From contig ARYC01000045.1 in NCBI GenBank assembly GCA_000711775.1, positions 124,001 to 188,000 on the forward strand: 64,000 nucleotides of DNA, written 5' to 3'. A program made the translations under genes and the position numbers. Source of the stretch: Oxytricha trifallax. Taxonomy: Eukaryota > Ciliophora > Spirotrichea > Sporadotrichida > Oxytrichidae. Below are positions 36,260 to 47,462 of the stretch, in pieces (position 1 is the first letter of the stretch; each line of letters starts with the position of its first letter). The notes below the pieces were generated by a model. The model did not search any database, was not told the DNA's origin, and was given only the letters and a program-made list of their open reading frames with translations.

Positions 36260-37495
36260 ATGGAAAATTAAAAGGTAAGTATTCTAAAATCCATGAAAGA
36301 ACATCTTAAAATAATATTCTCATACTTAAAATGCTAATCAGTCTAAAAAGTATTTCTACTTAATTTTTTCTATTTTTGAGTGAATATTCATGAATTTATT
36401 GATATAGTAACCTTTGGGTTCATAACAACAAACTGAATAGTAAAACGAGTTACTTGATGGTGCTCAAATTCTATAAATTTAATCAGCAGACCCAAATCAA
36501 AAATATATGGAAGCTTAGAAAGACGTATAAATATTTGTTAAATAATGTCATTTTTAGGACAGTCAAAGTCAATAAGAAGATTTATCTTCGGGTTTAAGAG
36601 CGCATAGTAAGTTCTTAATTAACATTTTATCGTTTTTAGATTAAATCCATCCTCAACAAAGAATGATGAGATAAGATGAAGTTGATGCTCTCGAAGAATT
36701 AGCTCGTCAGGTTAAAAGAAGTAAATAAGATAGGAATTCATCTGATGAATCTAAGAATTAATCACCCAAATCAGAGTTCTCATCATACCATTCTAAAGGT
36801 AACATTCATTTCTTAAAAAATTTAGAGGAGGAGAAAAAGGGCCCCAACTAAGATCCTTAAACAGATACAGATGCTTAAAATAAGAGGAATCTTAAAAGAC
36901 TACTTAAGAATCACTTTTCTAATCAGGAGAAATGTATGAATATCTTTTTATTAATTATTAACTTATGCAATAGAACAAAATTTCGATAGATTAACTTTTA
37001 TAAGCCTTTAAGTCTTGAAAGAGTTCTAAAGTCTCGGCCCAGAAGAAAAAAGATTGGTGACTAAATATTAGAGGATTAGTTAAGAACCCAAAGAAGCAAT
37101 TAAATTTAAGTTTCGATTAACTTTTAAATTTAATGATCTTATATAAGCAACGATCTACACTTTACTTCACACCAAGGATATAGATGCACTGCTCCTGCTT
37201 GTTAAAATCAAGAATTCCTACAAAATTGCGTTGAAATTCCTTTTTAATTCAATTAACGTCGGAAATGACAAGAAAATGAAATTCTTGCATGCAATGAATA
37301 AAAAAAACCCACAACATTTGCAAACTTTCGCTGACATTGAGGCAGAAATCAAGTTTCTTGAATCAGTTTATAAAAAACTTGCAAATGCTGACCCGGAGCC
37401 TGAATAAGAATAAAACGAAAATGAAGAGATACAAATCCTTCTCCAATATAATTAGCAATGGTAAGTTCTTCGAATTATTAATTAATTTATTTAGA
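36260..37495 (+). CDS. Family P protein 11 (unknown function)
   Basis: Near twin of the gene at 4163. The first exon encodes MENQK. The 3' end of intron 1 has shifted: the usual tttatag is mutated and a new gatatag about nine bases on keeps the frame. SSYHSK, the core EAIKFKFRLTFKFNDLIQ and DIDALLLLVKIKNSYKIA are present. It has five residues (LVTKY) more than its twin before the core. The last intron 37461-37494 again splits TG|A. The next gene downstream is the kinesin on the other strand. The function is unknown. Confidence 0.83.
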
Positions 37496-38742
37496 AGAAT
37501 GAAGTATCGTCGCATGGATGGAAAATATAGAAATTAAGTTATGAAATGGATTCAAAGCAAATTATTATACTGGCAATAAGAATAAGCACCTATTATAATT
37601 AAAATTTTTAATTTAAATAAGTTAAAAAATAGATTTCATATACTATTCATACAATATCTGCTATTTAACCTTGATTTTTTATATTGATATTTTAAACCCA
37701 CAAAATTTGGTTCAATTTTATATCCAAATTATTCAGAATGAGTAAATTCATATTTTTATGCTCATTTTTATCTGTATTCCATAAGAGTTTAACAATCTTA
37801 TATTTTGATTTTTGATTAACTTGAAAATTTACTTAACCTGAAATTCTACCTAACACTATTTCTATTTTATAAAATCAAACCTTAGTTATTTATCAATAAC
37901 TCATACTAATCTATAATATTCTCGTCTATCCATTTTTTCAAAATCTTAATCATTTATTTATTCATCAAGAGAGATTGAGATGAATCTGAAAACTATCTTT
38001 GCATTTCAATAATATCGGGAGTTATAATAATAACGATAATTGACAAATATACTTTAAATTTATCTATTATTACTAATATGAGCCTTCTAGAAAATATTGA
38101 GATGGGAAGGCGAGAAATTTCAAATTATTAATAAAATGCGTCAAAATTTCTACGAGACTTTCTTATAAACCAATATTTGGGACAACCAGAGAACCATTAT
38201 AAAAGCAATTTCCCCAACAAATATATGTTAAATTAGACATAGGTTATGGTTAAGAGACTTATAATATTATTATTATGTGAGAGTTGGCTATGTCAAGGAG
38301 TTGACGTTAAATATACTAAAATAAAGAGAAGCTAAAATACTTAGGGCGATTAAATTACAGCAAAATTTATAGCAATTACTACAACTACAACAAAATATTC
38401 CTCGCTTAATTTTACCAAGAAAGTAGTTATGAGGAAAATGTTAATTATGTTTGTAGGATTTAACAGAAAAATATTTGTTAAAATTATAGTGGGAGATGCA
38501 ATAGCAATCTTGACGCTAGGGTGTGTATCAAACTTATTTTATAATTAAATTTCCTGTCTAATATTCTAACTCCTAATACTTTACTAATTAATTCCTTACG
38601 TTTCTATTATGATCTGATAACTTTTTATGTGTCATAATTTCAAATTGTATGAAGTTCAAGATTTTAATATAATAAATGTTTTCAATGTCTATCAGAACTT
38701 ATTATATCTCCCAAATAGCAAAATGAATTGATGGTTATGTGA
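37496..38742. other. 3' flank of family P gene 11 and short open stretch
   Basis: Up to 38264 it repeats 5390-6163. From about 38330 to 38530 a frame reads KYLGRLNYSKIYSNYYNYN on to RCNSNLDARVCIKL with real-looking codon use on the plus strand, but no start or partner was found. It could be a fragment. Confidence 0.4.
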
Positions 38743-41133
38743 TCATTCTGGCTTCTTCTTTGCGGACTTAGGTCTACTCTTAGCACTCTTAAGTCTTGTG
38801 GCTTTCTTTTTCTCTATTTCTTCAACAAGGCATGAATCAAAAAATTATATAATCATTGGTACGACTTTATATAAACTTTGACACTGTTAGTACTCTTTTT
38901 AAACCCTTAATATGTTATCACTAAATGATATTATGATTTTGAATCGTTAAAGTTAATGAGAGTTGAGATTGGAATATTATCTGGGGCTGTATCATCGTCG
39001 TTTAAGATAGCTTGAATAGCCTATTAAACCTTTGAGGATGGCATGCCCTCATAGTCCTCAGTAGTCCTCTCTGGCATGTCAAGGTCCAATTGCAAAATAT
39101 TATCAAACTTGTATCTGGGATTCAAGTCTCCAAGTCCTTTGGCGATTCTGGAGTACTCGGACGTTGGTCTCTTCATACCCACTGCAGACTGAGGACGCTT
39201 TGAGCCCTACTTGGTATCCTTGAAATCAGGTTTGCGAATAACCCAATCGTTAATGTCTTCTGCCCACTCAGTAATTTTCTCAATTTTCTTAAAATCCTCG
39301 GGAGGTATGAAGTTGTCAATAATGAGGTTCTTCAACTTCAATTGATTGCTAAGCTCATAGATTGTATCATACATGTCGTTTCTTTCTCTGTCGAAGTCGT
39401 CTCTTATACTGTTGTGTTCATGGCAAAGCTCTTAATACTCTCTCCACAAAGATTCCATTTTGTTGTTTGTGAACTCTAGCTCCTCCTGCAAGTTATTGAA
39501 CTTCTTAATAATTTGCATTCTTCCCTTCTCTTTTTCTTGGAGTCTCTTTTGGAGATCTTCCTCTTACTATCTTTCTTTTTCAAGTTCTTTCTTAGTTTTC
39601 ATTAATTCTTTTTGCTGTTTCTTGGCAACTTCCATAACTTAAGAACCAGCAATCATTTTCTCCTCCATTTTCTTAAGTTTTTGGATAAGCTTTTGTTGTT
39701 TCGTTTTTGCTTTTTCCTATTCTTACTCTCTTTTTTATAGCTCCTCAAGAAGTTTTTGTTTCTCCTCTTCTCTCATAGATTTTTCTTGCATAATTCTCTG
39801 TTTTTCTTCCTCTGTCTTTCTTCTGATATCATCCTTCTCTTGTTGAAGCTTCTCCTCGAATTCTCTCATCTTCTCTTTATCCTCGACGAAGATTTTCTTC
39901 TCAACCTCTATAACTTATTTTCCAATGATGCCATGTTTTTTCATAAGCTCACTAGGATCAGCTCCTGATTAAATAGCAGCAAGTTGCTATCTCAATTTTG
40001 AAACTTCATCCTGATACTCTCTAAGTAAAGATATATAACCATTGCTATACTTATAAATATTAAGAACTCAAGTTTAGGGCGTCCTTAGGATCTTCATTGA
40101 TTCTTGGCTTGTTCTGAATATTCTTAGCTCTACTAGCATATCTTAAAGTGTTAAGAGTTTCGTCATAATTGTAGTCTGCGGGGCCGACATTAGCAATCAT
40201 AACAGTTTTTGTGTTTCCTCCAAGTGAGTCTTGTAGAAGTCTTGTCAATTTCGATTCTCTGTAAGGAATGTAAGTTGCCTTAGGATCAGTTAAAGCAGAG
40301 ATAACATGGCATAGGGTTGATAGAGATAAATTAATTTTGGCAGCCTCCTTGGCTCCATCACCAACTGCTCCAGTTTTAGATAGTCTCTCACTACCAGCTA
40401 AATCAACCATGTTAAGTTTTCCCACTCTGATATGTGGCTGTCCATCAGCACCGACTTCTGATCTTTCAACTGTAATAGTGAATAAAGAATGAGATCTACT
40501 TGAAGCAGCATTCATCATAGTCTCTCTAACAGATCTATTCTTCTACCCAATATGCATTACTTCTCTAATTTCAGATACATCCTTTACAGCAAAGTAACTC
40601 AAGTCTTTCACATACACTCCAGAGTCTGGTTTTTCATGAAGTTCAAGTTTTTTCTTTGGATTTTTAGAGAGCAAATCTCTGCACTCTTCGTTGTAAATTT
40701 CAAGATATGATGCTCTGATCAAGAATTAAGTTTTTACTGAATCGCTCTACACTCCTTTGAAAACGTCCTCGAAAGCTCTTGGAATAATACCTCTTTACTT
40801 ATGATCGTCTTCGATACCAGTCATTGTATGAGTTTTACCAGTTCCTGTTTAGCCATAAGCGAAGATAGTTCCATTATAACCCTCTAAAACGTTTGAAATA
40901 ATGGAGGAGGAAGTGTCCTCGTAAATTGCTTGTTAGGAAGAGTTCCAATCGAAGGCTGAATCAAATGTAAATTGTTTTGGTGGTTCATCAGCATAAGGTC
41001 TTTTCACAAAAATCTCACCAGAAATTTTACATTCTACCACTACAGTATGGCCTTAATTCATTTCATTTGAGCTCAAAGGTCTGCATCTGATACACACCTT
41101 GACTGATTCAGACTCTTTAGACTTTTTTTACAT
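38743..41133 (-). CDS. Kinesin-2-like motor protein (N-terminal motor)
   Basis: It is read as 744 residues from [13 protein letters not shown]. The motor domain spans residues 10-350: P-loop [11 protein letters not shown], switch [10 protein letters not shown], switch [11 protein letters not shown], then the neck [11 protein letters not shown], which is of kinesin-2 (KIF3/KIF17) type. A long coiled coil, a hinge, and a basic tail ending KSAKKKPE follow. Two IES-like inserts are removed: 49 bases at 40028-40076 between TA dinucleotides and 107 bases at 38833-38945 between TGAATC repeats. The coding sequence without them is exactly 745 codons. By family it should drive anterograde intraflagellar transport. 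Its 3' end was copied to 34120 in a tandem duplication. Confidence 0.93.
38833..38945 (-). other. IES in kinesin gene, pointer TGAATC
   Basis: Direct repeats TGAATC (GATTCA on the coding strand) lie at 38833-38838 and 38940-38945. Removal of 107 bases joins NFNDS to [10 protein letters not shown] in frame. The insert ends do not fit GT-AG. Confidence 0.78.
40026..40076 (-). other. Short IES in kinesin gene, pointer TA
   Basis: Removing 49 bases between TA at 40026-40027 and TA at 40075-40076 gives [11 protein letters not shown], exactly the kinesin-2 neck consensus. GT-AG splicing alternatives give poorer matches. The TA pointer is only two bases, so the exact ends are uncertain. Confidence 0.6.
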
Positions 41134-42020
41134 ATTTAAATTATATTGATATTTGTATTTAATCTCAATTTGAATTTTAATATTTAATCTTTACCTCACA
41201 ATACGAAGAGTCTCAAATAAAAAGTTTTTGACATATTGCGATTTAATAGAAAATGATAGTTAGAAGAAATTTAAATATTCTTTTTTTACAAAACTTGCAT
41301 TGAGTAAAATTAGTACAGATATTAGGTTATGTGCAAAAATCCTGAGTAACTTTGAATCTTAGGTTTGCATAAATAGTAGTAAGGACCGTTTCTAAAAAAA
41401 CAAAACTATAATAGTTTAAGTATCCATCTTACAAGAATTTGGGGTAGTTTTTTGAATATTATGATTCACTTACCTCCCCTCAACATTTAGATTTCTTTTA
41501 TTTGTCAAAAATTATAGAGGATACATTCTAATAATTTTTTTCAGATACTTCTCCTATGTAAAGCAATTTTTTAAAATAAAAACATACCTTCGGTTACAAC
41601 TTTCCCTTTTCTCTTTTCATATTATGAACTAGTTAAAAACTTATTATTTAATTTAAGAACTAATTTAATTTTATTATAATTATTTGAACATTGACCAAGA
41701 TTAAAGTAAATACATTTTAAATAATTAATTTTTTTTAGTTAAAGATATAGATTATTACAAATATTTAATATTTAGAGAAGTAAACTATAGTTTTGTGATA
41801 GGCAGGAAAATTAATTTTTTTGTGTATGCAACAAAAATTGGATCAGGATCCCCCAACCCCCCCAAGAGTTTATACACACTTACTACAATATAAAATAATG
41901 AATGTTTAATGTTTTTAAATCATTATTGATTTATAATTTTCTTAAGTAAGGAAAACATTTAAATTACATTTAATGATTCAAACTATTTTTCAATAACTTT
42001 AGATAAAATTAATTTTATGA
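41134..42020. other. Divergent intergenic region
   Basis: It lies between the kinesin and the next gene, which point away from each other, so both promoters should be here. A C-run-rich piece at 41850-41870 stands out in otherwise AT-rich sequence. No element could be named. Confidence 0.45.
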
Positions 42021-44632
42021 ATGGGGAACGAATGTTGCTATTCCACAAGACAAAAACTCTATGGAAGAGCTTATTATTAACAAAACGCCTATGATCCACT
42101 CGATATGGTACGTGGATGCAAAACTACTCTTAAAAATTATAACTAAAATTATCATCACAATAGCAGTGGGAAAAGGATGCATTAACAGGATTTTAATAGC
42201 GCATAAAAATAAAACTAAGTGTTTGATAGTAGCAATAGTAGTGGTTGCTCATATTCAAATTATAAATAAATTAATGAATCATTAAATATAAATGTAGTGG
42301 TTTTGGTAAGACAAATTATGCATATAAATAAACGAGTTACACACATAACGTAAAACCTTTCATGCAGAGTAATAATCGATCTGTATCTGGATTGATCACA
42401 ACTACAAGTAAAAAATTGGGATTTCTAAGGAAAGCTCCGCTTTCTGATGACAACTTAATGCTAGACTTTTCTGGAAGCAATTAAAAGACTTTGAGGTATA
42501 TTATTTTACCAGATATGGTGTATATTTTTACTACGAAATAATATGCATTTTTAATTTGAGGGTGTAAGACAATTCTTATGTAACTCCGTTTGATGATTCG
42601 GCACCGAGCACATAAATGAGAAAAAGCGGGATAGTTGGTTTGAATATTCACGAATCTTAGATTTAATTGCAGGTCAGTCAAACTAGGGAAGATATTGCTA
42701 GTTGAATTTTATGATAAAAATATTTAAATTATATATAATAAATCGAATACCTAACAATTTAAATGAAAAAATTTATCAACTAAGTTCAGGAATATATGAT
42801 AATTTGCTCTACTCAGAAGACTTCTCTTAAAATATATATTTAAACAAGACTAATCGATACGAATTAAGAATTTAATGAAATCTTTAATCCTTTGGATGAG
42901 ATAAATTTTACTTCTTTACAAAAAAAATTTATCCAGTAATAAATAATTTATATAGGATATACACAAAATGTAAAACTCTGTATATCACAAAAGAATGATT
43001 AACTATATAATAATTTAAAATTGTATCTAAATTTTTTGTATTCCTTTAATATTATAGACCAGCTCAGCGTGCTTTGGACTTTGAAGTAAAAAGAGAAGGA
43101 GCAGACATTTACACAAATTTTCGAAGATTAATAACGAAGACGAAAAAGATAGTAGCAGGTTCAATTTAAATTAAATTCGATATATTTACAGTATTGTAAC
43201 ATTATCATAAACTAATTATTTTTCAATAAGAAAGTGGTCAGGATGGTTTATAGCACAATTAAAGCACTAAAAAGTCCTCTGATTCAAGAAAGCCCAAGTA
43301 TTTTCTTGCAGATATCTAGTAGAGAAAAGTATCAAGAGATTTCAATAAATTTAATCATTATTTGTTATTATAATGAGATGAGGAGAGAACCAGTTCATTT
43401 AAAGAGAGGAAAAAGTTAATTCAATCATAAAGAAGATTTAGCAAAATAAAGATGATGCTTGCTGAGAAAACTAGATTAAGCTCAAATCAAGATCAATTAA
43501 AAATCAACACTATTTAGGTAATCATAATATATATATTTAAAGACCAAGAAGAAGACAAAAACTTAAATTTTTTGGATTTTTAATACTTATATTAACTTAG
43601 AATCGTTAAATCATTTGATTATATTTGAAAAACCCTTAAGCTAAGCATACTATCAAAGAATAAGATACCTTGAAGCCCCAAGATGTTCACCCAGTAAATT
43701 TAGAAACACCAAATACTAAGAAATCTTAAAGGGGAGTGGACTTCCTTGATAAATTTGAAAACACCTACAACTTGAGATACGACAGTTATTATTGTTAATA
43801 TTATTTTTAATCTAAAATGACAAGAACCAGAATGTACAATACACTCCACTTGATATTATGAAATAGAAAAAAACCTAAATGAATGAGAAAAATGGAAAAT
43901 TCAATGTAAGCTAATTCAATAGTGAAAAATGTATCAATATCAATCATATGGAGTAACCAAGTTAGAACTATTGCATTAAAAGACAAAGCTTAGTATTTTA
44001 TATTTTATACTGATCGCTTTGTTTTTTTGCAATACAAACATCATAGTGAGTCAATGAAGCACATAGACTAGCAATAAGAAGAGTACGATTAACTTGAGAG
44101 TGATAGTTCATATATGAGTAAGCAATTTGAGCAAAATTTGAGAAAATTAACTCACAGAGAGTAAACTAAATAAAAGAAGGCAAGTTAAAAATCACATCAT
44201 AATGCACCTTCAAATTCTACACAGTCTTCAAGCGACCAGCAGAGTCAAAACACAGGGCATTCGTAAAGCTTCAAAAGTAGTGAGGGTGTTGAGAAGTAAA
44301 ACAGTTAGAAAAGTCAGAGAATTTCTAGAAAGAATTAAAAATCAATCAGACATCAAGATTATCCCGAGTAGAATTGATTTATTTATATAAAAATAAGTAG
44401 TAGACTTTAAGTATTTTAGAATCAAAAGAGCGATAGCAATGAATCAGAAAATTCAATTAATCTTTGTACCAATATCGAACCTGTGAGTGAACAAGATGAG
44501 ATTTTAATTCGTAAAATGTAATTGCAAAAAGCCTAGAACTTCTTAAGCGATAGTAAAGTGGCTTACATGAATACTATTCAATAGATCAAGTAAAATTCAA
44601 AACCTAAAAACAAAGTCAAATTCATAAATTGA
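42021..44632 (+). CDS. Unknown Ser/Asn/Lys-rich protein with MGNECC start
   Basis: The frame starts MGNECCYSTRQKLYGR. Gly at position 2 followed by Asn and Cys pairs fits N-myristoylation plus palmitoylation, so membrane anchoring is inferred. A GTAAG...CAG intron (about 42309-42370) leads to SGLITTTSKKLGFLRK. Further coding pieces are recognisable near 43090-43520 (SSDSRKPKYFLADIQQR), 43660-43800, 43850-43990, 44050-44350 (ESDSSYMSKQFEQNLRK) and 44415-44632, ending at a TGA. Several joins are not resolved, one includes an in-frame TGA near 43370, and the whole could be two genes. No known domain was seen. Confidence 0.45.
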
Positions 44633-46134
44633 AAAACAAAAAATCAAATTAGTCTCACAATAAATGAAACAACTAATGAAATTATGGTGGTTAAAAATGA
44701 TGAAATAAATTAATTTATATTCTTAATTAATTAGTTTTTAGCCTTAATTTTGAATATTTAAACTTATTGTCTGTATTATATTTTATAAAAAACATTGTAG
44801 ACAAAGAAATCGTGTCTACCTAAAAATTTAAAAAGTATTTTTTAATAAAACTTTTAAGTGATTAAAGCAATTATAAATATCTTTAAAGTCTTATCATAAA
44901 TTTAAGATTAAACTATGAATTTTTATATATAATCAAATAATATCATCAAATTTCATCAAAAGTATTATTATCTCTTCAATTAAGAAGTATTTTCATGTTT
45001 ATATAATTTCAAAACTATAAATCGAACATGATAATATTGCAAATTAGAAGAATCAGTTATCAAAGAATGCATGAATCATTTATAAATATTTATAAATATA
45101 ATTAAAAAAATTAGAATATTTAATTTAATCTATCAGTCCTATCCCTAAAGACTTCATTTGAATATATCTTAGTATCATAAATGTAGAAAATATTGCATCG
45201 AAAAGTTAATAGTAAAATAAAGTTTAAAGAAAAGCAATTTCTAAAGAGACATGGAAAAGTCAAATGAATTCATTTTATTTGGATAAGCTATTACTTAATA
45301 TCAAGCATCACAATTGAATAAAACTACGAGATAGAATCAAGAGATAATATTTTTATTGTAGTTAACTATTATTGTACATATAATTACTTTTCTTATTAAT
45401 TACAAACAAAAAAATTACATTAAATCAATTAATCCTAGAGTTCATGTATTTATAATATCACTTATTAATAATAATTAGTTGTAATTGATATTGAATAAAT
45501 ATAATCATTATATAGTAAATTAATTAAACTTAACAATCGTTTTAAACTTAAAAAAATAGGTTTTTCCAATTAATTATCCTGCAGATTTATCTCAGTCATA
45601 ACTGTAAAGGTAAGTTTAACTTTATTTTATTAATTATCACTTTCCTTTAGCTCATTGATAAAATTTGTTAATTGTTAAGTTTTAGTTATTATCAATTTTG
45701 GAATATATATAACGGACTGCATAGTTTGAGCTTTTACATAAATTATAATTTAGACTTAAAGATTCAGAGATTTTATTAGACAAAAGCTCATGAATAATCT
45801 ACTTGTTACAAGAATTGAAAACTTGTAGAGTAATAATTAAGTCTAGGTCCCTAAACTTGTGGTACTTATTATCCTAGAAGAAGAGGTTTTACCAATTTTA
45901 ATGATTAAATCCTCAATTCAATTTAAGTTATTTATAATTAAAGTACATTCTAATTTTACCAATCTTCAATTTAAAAAATAGATATTGATTGAAAATGTAT
46001 TTACTAGAGGGTGAGATAAATATTAGAATTAGGCTTACCCATAAATATTCAAAATGGAGTCTTTAATCTTTAAATATTTACTTAAAGTTATATATCATTA
46101 TCAACACTAATCTTACTATAATCTAACAAAACGA
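44633..46134. other. AT-rich intergenic stretch
   Basis: It is mostly without content. Around 45590-46020 a GTAAG...TTTAG intron-like piece and an open frame starting MNNLLVTRIENLQ occur, but they cannot be joined to a gene. Confidence 0.45.
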
Positions 46135-46921
46135 ATGAGCAAATAACAAATTGAATATGGCAAGAAATTGGCAAAAGAAGCAAATAAAACTGATAGCTCA
46201 CAGGATGACTTCAATAAAGAAGTCTCGAGAGATAATATGCAAAGATCTTCTCAATCCTCTGCTTATTCTATTATTAGTTGTAAGACTTTAAATTATTTGA
46301 TGAATTTTAGAAAATGACAATAGAGATGATGGTGAAGAAGTCAAAATGTCAGCAGAAGAATTATCGAAACAATAGTAACAAGTTCCCTTATGCGAAGCAC
46401 TAAACTTCTATTATTTCAAAAGTAATGTCTTTCTATATTAATTTTAGGCATTTTTAGGGGATTTTAGTAACAAAATTTCTCAACTTTCCTAGACTGTCAA
46501 TGCCTGTTTTGAAAAGTTATAGGAATCTGAGATAAATTCTCTCTCAATAAATATAATTAGTATATAAGGCCATAAGAAGGTTACAGAGGTTGCTTTAAAA
46601 ATAAAAATTCATTTGACATTTAGTTTTACTGATTTATTTAATGCAACAATGTAAGAATTCATCATCAATAAAGTGCCAGATGTGCTTTATGAATTTATTT
46701 AACTTACTAATCAGTAAGAACTCGTCTATAACTTCATCAAAAACTGCGAAGAAAGAGCTTTTAATGAGTTGAGAGATTTCAGACTGATTGGACACGAGAC
46801 GTGCATAGGAGATTCAGATAAGTACTATTCAGAGTTAGAAAATGAATACAACTACATAAGAAAAGTATTTGTCAAAGTAGGGGACTTGCTTTATCTAAAA
46901 AACAAACAAATCAATAGATGA
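46135..46921 (+). CDS. Family P protein 12 (unknown function)
   Basis: This is the one member outside the left zone and also the most divergent. It starts MSKQQIEYGKKLAKEA. Two introns (about 46271-46301 and 46422-46457) are phase-consistent, giving about 240 residues. The core is recognisable as ALKIKIHLTFSFTDLFNATMQEF followed by a shifted VLYEFIQLTNQQELVYNFIKN and a helical tail. A TGA at 46919-46921 ends it, and a foldback element starts 24 bases further on. The function is unknown. Confidence 0.75.
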
Positions 46922-46945
46922 CAGAACTAATAGATAAAGAATATT

Positions 46946-47455
46946 GGGGGGAAGTTTCCTGCACTCGAGGAAGTTTCCTGCACTTTTTTTAATTTGTATG
47001 TAAAATTTAATATATTTTATATAAAAATAAAAAATTTAGCATTTTTATGATTCTTTATAACAAAAGGATTTTTATACATCATTAAAGTAGTTTAATAAAA
47101 AATAGTCTAATATTATAAAGGTTTGTTAAGAACAAGATAAATTGAATCAGAATTTCAATAACAATTGGATACAATATTAAGAATTACTATGAGTACAGAG
47201 AGGACAATGTGATAGTTTAGAGACAGAAACCTAAAAATATCAGATGAAATATGTCAAAATTGTTGGAATCTTAAGATAGATAATGAATAGTTGATAAACA
47301 AATTAAATATATTTTTAACAATGAAATTAGTTCGGAAGTTGGTTATAGTTGTTAAAAAAAATTTTAATAATAAAAAAAATATTTTTAAAAAAAGTGCAGG
47401 AAACTTCCCTAAAATTTTTTTTATATCATAAACCGGTGCAGGAAACTCCCCCCCC
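46946..47455. mobile_element. 510-bp terminal-inverted-repeat element with 7-bp duplication
   Basis: The ends are G-run and C-run followed by aagtttcctgcac and its complement. GAATATT lies on both sides (46939-46945 and 47456-47462). Each end carries a second inner copy of the aagtttcctgcac word, so the terminal repeats are doubled. The interior is AT-rich and non-coding. The family is unknown to me. Confidence 0.75.
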
Positions 47456-47462
47456 GAATATT

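Noticed and set aside
41845-41875. C-run-rich piece as an element end or telomere-like tract
   Set aside because: There is no matching inverted copy or duplication within reach, and it is not a C4A4 repeat.
45590-46020. A further family P gene before 46135
   Set aside because: A VPKL-like word and an intron-like piece occur, but the core motif is missing and frames cannot be joined.
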